From DASUBV01 sp035763085 (lineage in GTDB: Bacteria > Actinomycetota > Actinomycetes > Streptosporangiales > Streptosporangiaceae), in contig DASUBV010000343.1 of assembly GCA_035763085.1 (NCBI GenBank), positions 1 through 16,362 on the forward strand: DNA of 16,362 bases. Direction: 5' to 3'. This document shows, one piece after another, positions 6,895 through 13,220 of the stretch. Every line of letters starts with the position of its first letter. Position 1 is the first letter of the stretch. Both the position numbers and the translations under genes were made by a program. Below the pieces are notes generated by a model. The model worked only from the letters and a program-made list of their open reading frames with translations, ran no database searches and was not told where the DNA came from.

Positions 6895-7680
6895 TCAGAC
6901 GTCCAGGCCACGCTGGCGGCTGCGCTCCAGCAGTAACGCCTCGGCCTGGAGTTCCTCGGCCGTGGGCGACATCGTGATGATGGCGACCACGCCGAACGCC
7001 ACGATCGCGATCCCGGCGATCAGCGGCATCAGGAATGCCATCGCCGGCACGCCGCCCATGGTCATCGCCAGGGCCGGGGCGGGGGACACCTTCATCGCCG
7101 CCATCCCCGCGACGTACATGCCGCTGACGGACGCGGCCATCAGCATGGCCGCGCCGAGCGCCGCCGCGGCGCCGCGCAGCCGCAGCGCGGCCCAGAAGGC
7201 CGCCGTTGCCACCACGACGGCGATCAGGACCGAGGCGCCGACCATGCCCGCGCTGTAGGTGACGCGGACCGGCATCCGCATGCCCGCCATCGCGGTGTAG
7301 TGCATGCAGGCCACGCCCAGGCCGGTGACCAGGCCGGCCGATAACAGGCTGGTGCGGCCGGGCCGGCGAAATCCGGCCATCAGCAGCCCTATGCCGACGA
7401 AGCCGACGGCGATCAGCACAGAGAAAATGGTGGTCGGAACGTCATAGCGAATGGTCGCGCCGGGGATCGCGAAGCCGAGCATCGCGATGAAGTTCATCGC
7501 CCAGATTCCCGCGCCGCCGATCGACACCGCGGCCAGCAATAACCAGCGGGCTCGGGCGGAGCCGGCGCACGCCCGGGCCCGGCTCGTGCAGCGCAAGCCG
7601 AGAAATGAGCCCAGGCAGGAGACTAAATAGGCAGAGACAGGCGTCAGCAGGCCAAACTGCATGCTGTGCATGGTGAGCAT
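6895..7680 (-). CDS. MHYT-domain integral membrane sensor
   Basis: A 261-residue membrane protein with about seven hydrophobic segments (roughly 8-28, 46-66, 82-104, 112-132, 145-168, 172-196, 213-235). The N-terminus (FGLLTPVSAYLVSCLGSFLG) and the internal repeats identify the MHYT family, proposed to sense O2, CO or NO through copper bound by Met/His pairs. The three repeats read AMNFIAML (61-68), CMHYTAMAGM (125-134) and GMYVAGMAAM (187-196). Only the middle one keeps the histidine; the first has Asn63 and the third Tyr189. There is no GGDEF, EAL or kinase output domain, only a 25-residue cytoplasmic tail with an acidic/Arg-rich helix. The start may be the ATG at 7680 or the one at 7671; GGAG is better spaced for the latter. 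It is preceded by a 256-bp non-coding gap. Confidence 0.85.
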   Translation of the reverse strand: MLTMHSMQFGLLTPVSAYLVSCLGSFLGLRCTSRARACAGSARARWLLLAAVSIGGAGIWAMNFIAMLGFAIPGATIRYDVPTTIFSVLIAVGFVGIGLLMAGFRRPGRTSLLSAGLVTGLGVACMHYTAMAGMRMPVRVTYSAGMVGASVLIAVVVATAAFWAALRLRGAAAALGAAMLMAASVSGMYVAGMAAMKVSPAPALAMTMGGVPAMAFLMPLIAGIAIVAFGVVAIITMSPTAEELQAEALLLERSRQRGLDV

Positions 7681-7687
7681 GGCTCCG

Positions 7688-7693
7688 ACAATA
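7688..7693 (-). promoter_or_regulatory. Possible -10 box of the MHYT gene
   Basis: On the minus strand this is TATTGT, a TANNNT match ending seven bases before the ATG at 7680. Transcription from it would start at or near that ATG and give a leaderless mRNA. The surrounding stretch 7681-7790 is clearly richer in A/T than the rest of the window. No good -35 is seen. Confidence 0.35.
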
Positions 7694-7735
7694 GATGAAG
7701 AGCGCCGATAAGTTACCCGGCATTCACAAGTACTG

Positions 7736-7759
7736 ACTCCGGAAATTACCGGCCGGAGT
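7736..7759. repeat. Inverted repeat upstream of the MHYT gene
   Basis: ACTCCGG (7736-7742) and its exact complement CCGGAGT (7753-7759) flank a 10-base A/T-rich centre. It lies in the AT-rich region about 55-80 bases before the MHYT start. It could be an operator for a dimeric regulator or a hairpin; neither strand shows a T-run just after it, so a terminator is less likely. Confidence 0.5.
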
Positions 7760-7828
7760 TAAATACTAGTCATAATCGTAAATGCGCCCGTGTTGCCGTA
7801 ATTGCGCCGGCGCACCCAGGGCGCGGCT

Positions 7829-7928
7829 CTGGCTCGCCAGGCGCGAGCCGGGGCGGCGCGGCGCCGCCTGGACTGAGGAGCTTGCGAGGGAAGGCGGTGC
7901 GTCCGGAGCGCTGCCCTGGCTCGCCAGG
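7829..7928. repeat. Two copies of a 13-bp palindromic repeat between the F420 oxidoreductase and MHYT genes
   Basis: CTGGCTCGCCAGG occurs at 7829-7841 and again at 7916-7928, 87 bp apart. Each copy folds as CTGGC/GCCAG around a TC centre; the second extends to CCTGGC/GCCAGG. The first is also bracketed by GGCTC (7825-7829) and GAGCC (7845-7849), so it can form an alternative longer hairpin. The pair lies just after the stop of the minus-strand F420 oxidoreductase gene, in otherwise non-coding sequence. They may stabilise or end its transcript, or be REP-like elements. Confidence 0.5.
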
Positions 7929-7936
7929 CAACACCG

Positions 7937-8902
7937 CTACCAGGCTGGCGCGAGGCGGCGGACGGCCTGCGCGGGCTCGGTGCCCGGTGCTGGCAGGATC
8001 GCGATCACCGGCGTGTCCAGCCCGGCCTGGTGGTACTGCGCCACCCGGTCCCGGCAGTCCTCCAGCGAGCCGTGGATCACCAGGTCGTCGACCACCTCGT
8101 CGGGGATGGCCGCGAGCGCCCCGGCCCGGTCCCCGGCGGCCCACTTCTGCTGCATCGGCGCCAGCAGCTCGCCCCGGCCGAGCCACTCGTGGAACTTGGC
8201 GTAGACCGGGACTGTCAGGTAGGCCGCCAGCACCCGGCGCCCGATCGTCCGGGCCAGGCCGGCGTCGGTGGTCGGGCAGACGAAGACCCGGGCGATCAGC
8301 TCGCAGTCCGCGCCGGCCACCTCACGTACCTGCGGCACGTCGGCGGGGGCCAGCCAGTTGGTGATCGCCGCATCGGCCTCCTTGGCCGCCAGCCGCACCA
8401 TCCCCGGCCGCAGTGCCGCCAGCGCGAGCGACGGCGGCACTGCGGGGGCCGGGTCGAGCCGGAACCCGTTCACCGAGAACGTCTCGTAGCGCTGGCTGAC
8501 CTTGCCGCCGGCCAGCGCCGCGCGCAGGAACTGCAGCATGTCCCTGGCGCGCTGGTAGGGCTTGTCGAACGGGATTCCGTTCCACTGCTCGACCGCCACC
8601 TGCGAGGAGGTCCCGATGCCCATCACGAACCGGCCGGGTGCCAGGTTGGCCAGCGTTGCCGCGCTGACCGCCAGGGCGACCGGCGCGCGGGTGTAGATGC
8701 CGGCGATGGCCGTGCCCAGGCGCAGCTGCGGCGCCCACTGGCTGGCCAGGGTCAGCGGCGTGAAGGCATCCACCCCGTTCAGCTCCGCGGACCAGGCATC
8801 GGTATAGCCCAGGACGGGCAGCGCGGTGATGATCTCGCGCTGCTCGGGCAGGCTGAGTCCGTGGAGCGGGAGCGTGATTCCCCAGCGCCGCGTGGTGTCC
8901 AT
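7937..8902 (-). CDS. LLM-class F420-dependent oxidoreductase, Rv3093c-like
   Basis: A 321-residue protein with a start fixed by GGGAGGA seven bases before the ATG at 8902; the open frame upstream to 9235 lacks homology. It has the luciferase-like TIM-barrel signatures of actinobacterial F420-dependent oxidoreductases: WGITLPLHGLSLPEQR at the N-terminus, GYTDAWSAELNGVDAFTPL (about 32-50), LRLGTAIAGIYTR, LAPGRFVMGIGTSS and EQWNGIPFDKPYQRARDML. The order and wording fit the Rv3093c-type family, which moves hydride with coenzyme F420; the substrate is unknown. C-terminal HGSLEDCRDRVAQYHQAGLDTPVI is the usual last-helix region. It diverges from the aldo/keto reductase across 187 bp, which suggests shared control of two NADPH/F420 reductases, though no regulator sits between them. 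Confidence 0.87.
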   Translation of the reverse strand: MDTTRRWGITLPLHGLSLPEQREIITALPVLGYTDAWSAELNGVDAFTPLTLASQWAPQLRLGTAIAGIYTRAPVALAVSAATLANLAPGRFVMGIGTSSQVAVEQWNGIPFDKPYQRARDMLQFLRAALAGGKVSQRYETFSVNGFRLDPAPAVPPSLALAALRPGMVRLAAKEADAAITNWLAPADVPQVREVAGADCELIARVFVCPTTDAGLARTIGRRVLAAYLTVPVYAKFHEWLGRGELLAPMQQKWAAGDRAGALAAIPDEVVDDLVIHGSLEDCRDRVAQYHQAGLDTPVIAILPAPGTEPAQAVRRLAPAW

Positions 8903-9047
8903 GTAGGTGTCCTCCCGGGGGTCCTGGTGCTTACATTCTGGCCGAACTCCGGCCCCGGGGGCACTGCCTGCGGCGCCGGCTGGCGAACGCGGTGCAACAG
9001 GTCGCGCCAGTGCGGGATGACTGGATGGCCTGGCTCGGTTATCGCCT

Positions 9048-9073
9048 TCCGGGTGCCCGGCCGGGCACCCGGA
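9048..9073. promoter_or_regulatory. Perfect 26-bp palindrome directly upstream of the aldo/keto reductase RBS
   Basis: The half-site TCCGGGTGCCCGG (9048-9060) is followed immediately by its exact reverse complement (9061-9073), with no mismatch and no spacer. It ends six bases before the Shine-Dalgarno GGGAGG (9080-9085) of the aldo/keto reductase. In DNA it could be a regulator site for this gene or the divergent oxidoreductase; in RNA it would form a very stable GC hairpin next to the ribosome binding site. The sequence is certain; the function is inferred. Confidence 0.6.
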
Positions 9074-9089
9074 CCCGCTGGGAGGTTTC

Positions 9090-9953
9090 ATGCGCGACAG
9101 ATCGGTCGGCGGAACGTCGGTAAGCGCCATCGGCCTTGGCGGCATGCCGATGTCGATTGAGGGGCGGCCCGGCGAGGACCGCTCGATCCGGACCATCCAC
9201 GCCGCGCTGGACGCCGGCGTGACGTTCATTGACACCGCGGACTCCTACCACCTGAAGGCCGGTGAGGCGGGCCACAACGAGCGGCTGATCGCCAGGGCGC
9301 TGAGCACCTACGGCGGCGACACCAGCGAGATCCTCGTCGCCACCAAGGGCGGGCACCTGCGCCCCGGCGACGGCTCGTGGACCCTGGACGGATCGCCCGG
9401 GCACCTGCGCGAGGCAGTGGAGGCCTCGCTGAAGGCGCTGGGCACCGACGTCATCGGCCTGTACCAGTTCCACCGCCCTGACCCGAAGGTGCCCTACGCC
9501 GAGTCCATCGGGGCGCTGAAAGAGCTGCACGACGCGGGCAAGGTGCGGCTGACCGGGATCTCCAACGCCAGCATTGAGCAGATTGACCTGGCCCGGCAGA
9601 TCCTCGGCGCGGGCAACCTGGCCAGCGTGCAGAACCAGTTCTCGCCCGCATTCCGGTCCAGCGAGCGCGAGCTGGCGCACTGCGCCGAGCTGGGCATCGC
9701 GTTCCTGCCATGGAGCCCGTTCGGCGGGATCAGGAGGGCCGGCGAGCTCGGCTCGCGGCACGCGGCGTTCAGTGCGGTCGCCGCCGCCCGCGGGGTGTCG
9801 GCGTACCAGGTCACCCTGGCCTGGATGCTGGCCAGGGCGCCGGTGGTGATCCCGATTCCGGGGGCCAGCCGGCCGGAGTCGATCCTCGACTCGGTTAAGG
9901 CTGCTGACCTGGAGCTGACCGCCGAGGAACTGGCCCGCCTCGACGCCGCCTGA
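9090..9953 (+). CDS. Aldo/keto reductase
   Basis: A 287-residue NADPH-dependent reductase of the AKR superfamily, a (beta/alpha)8 barrel. The catalytic tetrad is complete: Asp48 and Tyr53 in FIDTADSY, Lys86 in LVATKGG, and His128 in LYQFHRPD. The cofactor-binding end has GISNAS (156-161), QNQFSP (181-186), PWSPFGG (207-213) and IPIPGASRPE (254-263), the last being the usual 2'-phosphate/adenine loop. It reduces an aldehyde or ketone with NADPH; the substrate cannot be told. The ATG has GGGAGG four bases upstream, behind a perfect 26-bp palindrome. It diverges from the LLM-class oxidoreductase and is followed 191 bp later on the same strand by a Ddn-type nitroreductase, which has its own -10-like box. 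Confidence 0.93.
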   Translation: MRDRSVGGTSVSAIGLGGMPMSIEGRPGEDRSIRTIHAALDAGVTFIDTADSYHLKAGEAGHNERLIARALSTYGGDTSEILVATKGGHLRPGDGSWTLDGSPGHLREAVEASLKALGTDVIGLYQFHRPDPKVPYAESIGALKELHDAGKVRLTGISNASIEQIDLARQILGAGNLASVQNQFSPAFRSSERELAHCAELGIAFLPWSPFGGIRRAGELGSRHAAFSAVAAARGVSAYQVTLAWMLARAPVVIPIPGASRPESILDSVKAADLELTAEELARLDAA

Positions 9954-9975
9954 TCACTTTCCCCGGCCGGCGGGC

Positions 9976-9981
9976 TAACGT
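9976..9981 (+). promoter_or_regulatory. Possible -10 box of the nitroreductase gene
   Basis: TAACGT in GCTAACGTG fits TANNNT and lies 23 bases after the aldo/keto reductase stop. If used, the mRNA leader before the chosen start at 10145 would be about 155 bases. That leader is open in frame from an ATG at 9980 but lacks family homology. No clear -35 is seen. Confidence 0.35.
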
Positions 9982-10144
9982 GACCATGACGCCAGCCCGC
10001 CGGCCCGCTCCCCGGGGCACTGGGGCTCAGGGCGTGGCAGCGGTCAGGCTGGCCGCCGGCGCAGCCGGAGAGTTCATCGGCCGGCTCAGCGCTGCCATGC
10101 GGCTACGGCAGCCGCTCGCGACGATCAGGATCGAGGAGCCCGTG

Positions 10145-10615
10145 ATGTCTGACCCCGCCACCCGCTACGTCATGCCGGGGACGCCGGCCGGCCGGGCCCT
10201 GGGCCGGTTCCTCAACACGGCGGTCGCCGGCCTCACCAGGGCCGGCGTCAGCCTGTACGGCAGCCGGGTGCTGTACGTGCGCGGCCGCACCAGCGGCGAG
10301 TGGCGCACCACCCCGGTCAACCCGCTCTCGCTGCCCGGCGGCCGGTACCTGGTCGCGCCGCGCGGCCACACCCAGTGGGTCAAGAACATGCGCGTGGCCG
10401 GGGAGGGCGAGCTGCACCTGGGCCGGCGGGTGGAAAGGTTCACCGCGACTGAGCTGGCCGATGCCGACAAGCCCCCGATCCTGCGCGCGTACCTGCGCCG
10501 CTGGAAGATGGAGGTCGGCGTGTTCTTCGGCGGCGTCGGCCCGGACGCCAGCGATGAGCAGCTGCTGGCGATCGCGCCCGGTTACCCGGTGTTCCGGATC
10601 ACGCCCCGGGACTGA
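10145..10615 (+). CDS. Deazaflavin (F420)-dependent nitroreductase, Ddn family
   Basis: A 156-residue protein. The ATG at 10145 is preferred because GAGGAG lies six bases upstream and because the family normally starts near here. The in-frame ATG at 9980 would add 55 residues of low-complexity sequence. The split-barrel signatures are GRTSGEWRTTPVNPLSL (47-63) and APRGHTQWVKNMRVAG (71-86), which bind the F420 phosphate tail and deazaflavin in Ddn. Known members reduce quinones or nitroimidazoles with F420H2 and are often membrane-associated. There is no transmembrane segment. Its last 17 bases overlap the 3' end of the convergent HTH regulator. Together with the upstream F420 oxidoreductase it suggests an F420-producing host. 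Confidence 0.88.
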   Translation: MSDPATRYVMPGTPAGRALGRFLNTAVAGLTRAGVSLYGSRVLYVRGRTSGEWRTTPVNPLSLPGGRYLVAPRGHTQWVKNMRVAGEGELHLGRRVERFTATELADADKPPILRAYLRRWKMEVGVFFGGVGPDASDEQLLAIAPGYPVFRITPRD

Positions 10616-11489
10616 GCTGGCGCAGCCGCCGGGCGGTCTGCTCGTCGGCCGGGGTGTAGGTCACCATCCGGGTGCCGAGTTTCTGGCCGAGCCACAGGTT
10701 GGTGTAATTCAGCCGCAGCAGGCCGGCCTCGGGGTGCAGCCACTGCTTGGTGCGGTTCTCCGGGGCCGCGACCTCATGCCGCTCCCACAGCTCGGCGAAC
10801 TCGGGCGAGGCCTTGGTCAGCCGGGAGACCAGGCATTTGTAGGCCGGCTCGGCGACGTGCTCGGCCATCGCCGACCGGTACTCGGCGACCATCCGCCGCG
10901 CGGCCTCGGCCCAGCCGACGATCGACGTCCGGCACTGGGGGCAGGTGAACACCCGCCACAGTGAGTTGCGGTCCTCGAAGGGCACGCCGGCCAGCGGCCC
11001 CATGAGCTGGTCGTAGGCGCGGTTGAAGGCGAGGATGTCGTACCGGGCATTGCGCACGCAGGCGGGATAGGGCGCGAGCTGGTCGAGCAGGACCTGGATC
11101 TCGGCGGGCACCGCCAGGCAGTCGTGCGGGACGGTACCGTCGGGCACCTCGGCCAGCCGGAACATGTGCTCGCGCTCATGCGGGTCCAGCAGCAGCGTGC
11201 GGGCCACCGAATCGAGGACCTGCGGCGAGGCGTTGATGTCGCGGCCCTGCTCGAGCCAGGTGTACCAGGTGACGCCCACCCCGGCCAGGGTGGCGACCTC
11301 CTCGCGGCGCAGCCCCGGCGTCCGCCGCCGGGCTGCGGGCGGCAGGCCGACCTGCTCCGGGGCGATCCGCTCCCGGCGGCTGCGCAGGAACCCGGCCAGC
11401 TCCCGGCGGCGCAGCTTGCCGTCCGCCAGCCGGCCGGGCGGCCCGCTCGTGCTGGCCCGGTTGCTGGTGTCGAGAGTCGGAGCGCTCAT
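10599..11489 (-). CDS. HTH transcriptional regulator with MmyB-like ligand-binding region
   Basis: A 296-residue regulator; the ATG at 11489 has GGGAGGA eight bases upstream. Residues 28-105 form an XRE-type helix-turn-helix with the family-specific RRTPGLRREEVATLAGVGVTWYTWLEQGR pattern (residues 55 to 83) and INASPQVLDSVARTL. Residues 130-280 match the PAS-like ligand domain of MmyB-like regulators, including RNARYDILAFNRAYDQLMG and LRLNYTNLWLG. At 183-186 it has CPQC, where I expected a D-P-type loop; the pair could bind metal or respond to redox. Regulators of this class often sit beside, and repress, a divergent oxidoreductase or exporter gene, here the MFS transporter 102 bp away. A direct-repeat site lies in the shared gap. 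The 3' end overlaps the nitroreductase gene by 17 bases. Confidence 0.88.
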   Translation of the reverse strand: MSAPTLDTSNRASTSGPPGRLADGKLRRRELAGFLRSRRERIAPEQVGLPPAARRRTPGLRREEVATLAGVGVTWYTWLEQGRDINASPQVLDSVARTLLLDPHEREHMFRLAEVPDGTVPHDCLAVPAEIQVLLDQLAPYPACVRNARYDILAFNRAYDQLMGPLAGVPFEDRNSLWRVFTCPQCRTSIVGWAEAARRMVAEYRSAMAEHVAEPAYKCLVSRLTKASPEFAELWERHEVAAPENRTKQWLHPEAGLLRLNYTNLWLGQKLGTRMVTYTPADEQTARRLRQLSPGA

Positions 11490-11533
11490 GACTACTATCC
11501 TCCCAGAACCGCCATGCGGTTGCCAGTTACCGT

Positions 11534-11562
11534 TAGTACCAGTATAAACAGGCTCTAGTACC
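11534..11562. promoter_or_regulatory. Direct-repeat candidate operator between regulator and MFS gene
   Basis: TAGTACC occurs at 11534-11540 and 11556-11562, start-to-start 22 bp, which puts both copies on the same DNA face. Each is followed by a purine or T and then G (TAGTACCAG, TAGTACCTG). The repeats flank AGTATA/TATACT and so overlap the likely promoter of the regulator. This fits an autoregulatory operator for the HTH regulator that also controls the divergent exporter. Confidence 0.45.
11541..11546 (-). promoter_or_regulatory. Likely -10 box of the HTH regulator gene
   Basis: On the minus strand this is TATACT, five of six matches to TATAAT, 51 bases before the regulator ATG. It sits between the two TAGTACC repeats, so occupancy of the repeats should block it. 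No strong -35 is visible. Confidence 0.5.
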
Positions 11563-11566
11563 TGGC

Positions 11567-11572
11567 TAGGAT
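11567..11572 (+). promoter_or_regulatory. Possible -10 box of the MFS gene
   Basis: TAGGAT in GGCTAGGATTCC fits TANNNT and would start transcription near 11579, only about 13 bases before the ATG at 11592. The second TAGTACC repeat ends five bases before it. No clear -35 is seen. Confidence 0.35.
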
Positions 11573-11591
11573 TCCCGGCCACGATGGTGGC

Positions 11592-13220
11592 ATGTCCTCT
11601 CCTGCGAACTCCACCGTCCGTGGCGCGCCGCGCCCCGGCAGCGCTGCCGCGCCGCCCGTCACGGTCATCCCGCCGGGTCCCGCCGGCCCCGGCCAGCCCG
11701 GCTCCGGCCCGGGCAGGCCCGGCGGCCGCAGCACCCTGCGGCCCGCTACCGGCCACCACCGACAGAACCGGTCCGCGCTGACCGCCACCGGCCTGATCGT
11801 CGTGCTGGTCGGCGTGTTCCTGCCCATGGTCGACTTCTTCATCGTCAACGTGGCGCTGCCCACCATCGACCGCGACCTGCACGCCAGCGCGCCGCTGCTG
11901 GAGCTCGTGGTCTCGGCTTATGCCACCGCCTACGCACTGCTGCTGGTCGTCGGCGGCCGGCTGGGCGACAGCTTCGGGCGCAAGCGCCTGTTCATGACCG
12001 GAATGGCCGCGTTCACGCTCGCCTCGCTGGCATGCGGGCTGGCGCCGACCGCGCCGTTCCTGGTCGGCGCCCGGGTGGCCCAGGGTGCCGCCGCCGCGCT
12101 GATGGTCCCGCAGGTGCTGGCCACCATTCAGGCGGCCACCTCAGGGGAGCGCCGTGCTCGCGCGCTGGGCCGGTACGGCGCGGCAGGCGGCCTGGCCGCC
12201 GTGGTCGGCCAGCTGGCGGGCGGCCTGCTGGTCTCGGCCAACCTGGCCGGCACCGGGTGGCGGCCGATCTTCCTGGTCAACGTCCCGATCGGGCTGGCCG
12301 GCCTGATCCTGGCCCAGCGGCACGTGCCCGACACCCGCGCGGAGCGGGCGGCCCGGGTCGACCACCACGGCACCGTGCTGCTCGCCATCACGGTCCTGGC
12401 CCTGCTCATCCCGCTGACCGAGGGCGAGTCGCTGCACTGGCCGGCCTGGACGATCGCGCTGCTGGTCATCGCGCCGCTCGCGCTGGCCGCGTTCGCGGTG
12501 GTCGAGCTCCGCATCGAGCGCTCCGGCCGCACCCCGCTGGTCCCGCCGTCCCTGCTGCGGCACCGGAGCATGCGCAGCGGCCTGACCCTGGCCCTGCCGT
12601 TCTTCGCCGGCTTCGGCGCCTTCATGTTCTGCTATGCGCTGCTGGTCCAGCAGGGCCTGCGGGACAGCGCCGTGGCGGCCGGGGCCGGGCTGGCCCCGAT
12701 GGCGGTGACTTTCCTGGCCGCCTCCCTGTCGACGTCGCGGCTGCTGCGCCGGTACGGCACCAAGGTGCTCACGGCCGGAGCGGTGCTGCAGGGCATCGGC
12801 CTGATCGGGCTGGCCGGCGCCGTGCTGGCCGCCTGGCCGGGCGTGTCCCTGGCCTGGCTGGCGCCGGGCATGGCGGTAGCCGGGCTGGGCCAGGGCCTGG
12901 TGATGAGCCCGCTGTTCGGCACCGTGCTGTCCGAGGTGCCGCCGTCTTCAGCAGGCGCGGCCAGCGGAGTGCTCACCACGACCCAGCAGACCGCGCTCGC
13001 GCTGGGCGTGGCCACGCTGGGCAGCCTGTTCATTGCCCTGGCCGGAGACGGGGTGGGCATGCGCGACGGCTTCGTCACCGTGGTCGGTATCCAGGTCGTG
13101 ATCGCCATCGGCCTGGCCCTGGGTACCCGGCGGCTGCCCGGCTGGCGCCGCCGCCTGGCTGCCGAGCCGGCCGAGACTGCCCGGCCGGCCGACGCCGCGC
13201 AGCCCGGTGCCGCAGCCTGA
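11592..13220 (+). CDS. MFS drug/metabolite exporter, DHA2 (EmrB/QacA-type, 14 TM) family
   Basis: A 542-residue inner-membrane transporter. Residues 1-60 are a Pro/Gly-rich cytoplasmic tail; the first membrane helix begins near 63. DHA2 landmarks are Asp81 in MVDFFIVNVALPTIDRDL (TM1), motif A GGRLGDSFGRKRLF (121-134), a motif-C-like segment AAGGLAAVVGQLAGG (197-211) and WRPIFLVNVPIGL (223-235). A long run of hydrophobic segments ends near 505 and is followed by a charged/Ala tail. Such proteins export drugs, dyes or endogenous metabolites by proton antiport. The start is uncertain: the ATG at 11592 has only a weak GGTGG upstream. The divergent HTH regulator is probably its controller. The 3' end faces the FHA gene, whose open frame runs 146 bases into it on the other strand. 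Confidence 0.9.
   Translation: MSSPANSTVRGAPRPGSAAAPPVTVIPPGPAGPGQPGSGPGRPGGRSTLRPATGHHRQNRSALTATGLIVVLVGVFLPMVDFFIVNVALPTIDRDLHASAPLLELVVSAYATAYALLLVVGGRLGDSFGRKRLFMTGMAAFTLASLACGLAPTAPFLVGARVAQGAAAALMVPQVLATIQAATSGERRARALGRYGAAGGLAAVVGQLAGGLLVSANLAGTGWRPIFLVNVPIGLAGLILAQRHVPDTRAERAARVDHHGTVLLAITVLALLIPLTEGESLHWPAWTIALLVIAPLALAAFAVVELRIERSGRTPLVPPSLLRHRSMRSGLTLALPFFAGFGAFMFCYALLVQQGLRDSAVAAGAGLAPMAVTFLAASLSTSRLLRRYGTKVLTAGAVLQGIGLIGLAGAVLAAWPGVSLAWLAPGMAVAGLGQGLVMSPLFGTVLSEVPPSSAGAASGVLTTTQQTALALGVATLGSLFIALAGDGVGMRDGFVTVVGIQVVIAIGLALGTRRLPGWRRRLAAEPAETARPADAAQPGAAA

Noticed and set aside
8030..9160. A 376-codon plus-strand frame antisense to the F420 oxidoreductase
   Set aside because: The minus strand has a complete LLM-class protein with a strong ribosome binding site; this frame lacks homology.
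8903..9235. N-terminal extension of the F420 oxidoreductase
   Set aside because: It would run through the divergent promoter region and into the aldo/keto reductase gene; the ATG at 8902 has a near-perfect GGGAGGA.
9980..10144. N-terminal extension of the nitroreductase from an upstream ATG
   Set aside because: The extra residues show no family match, the ATG at 9980 has no good ribosome binding site and overlaps the -10-like box, and GAGGAG is well placed for 10145.
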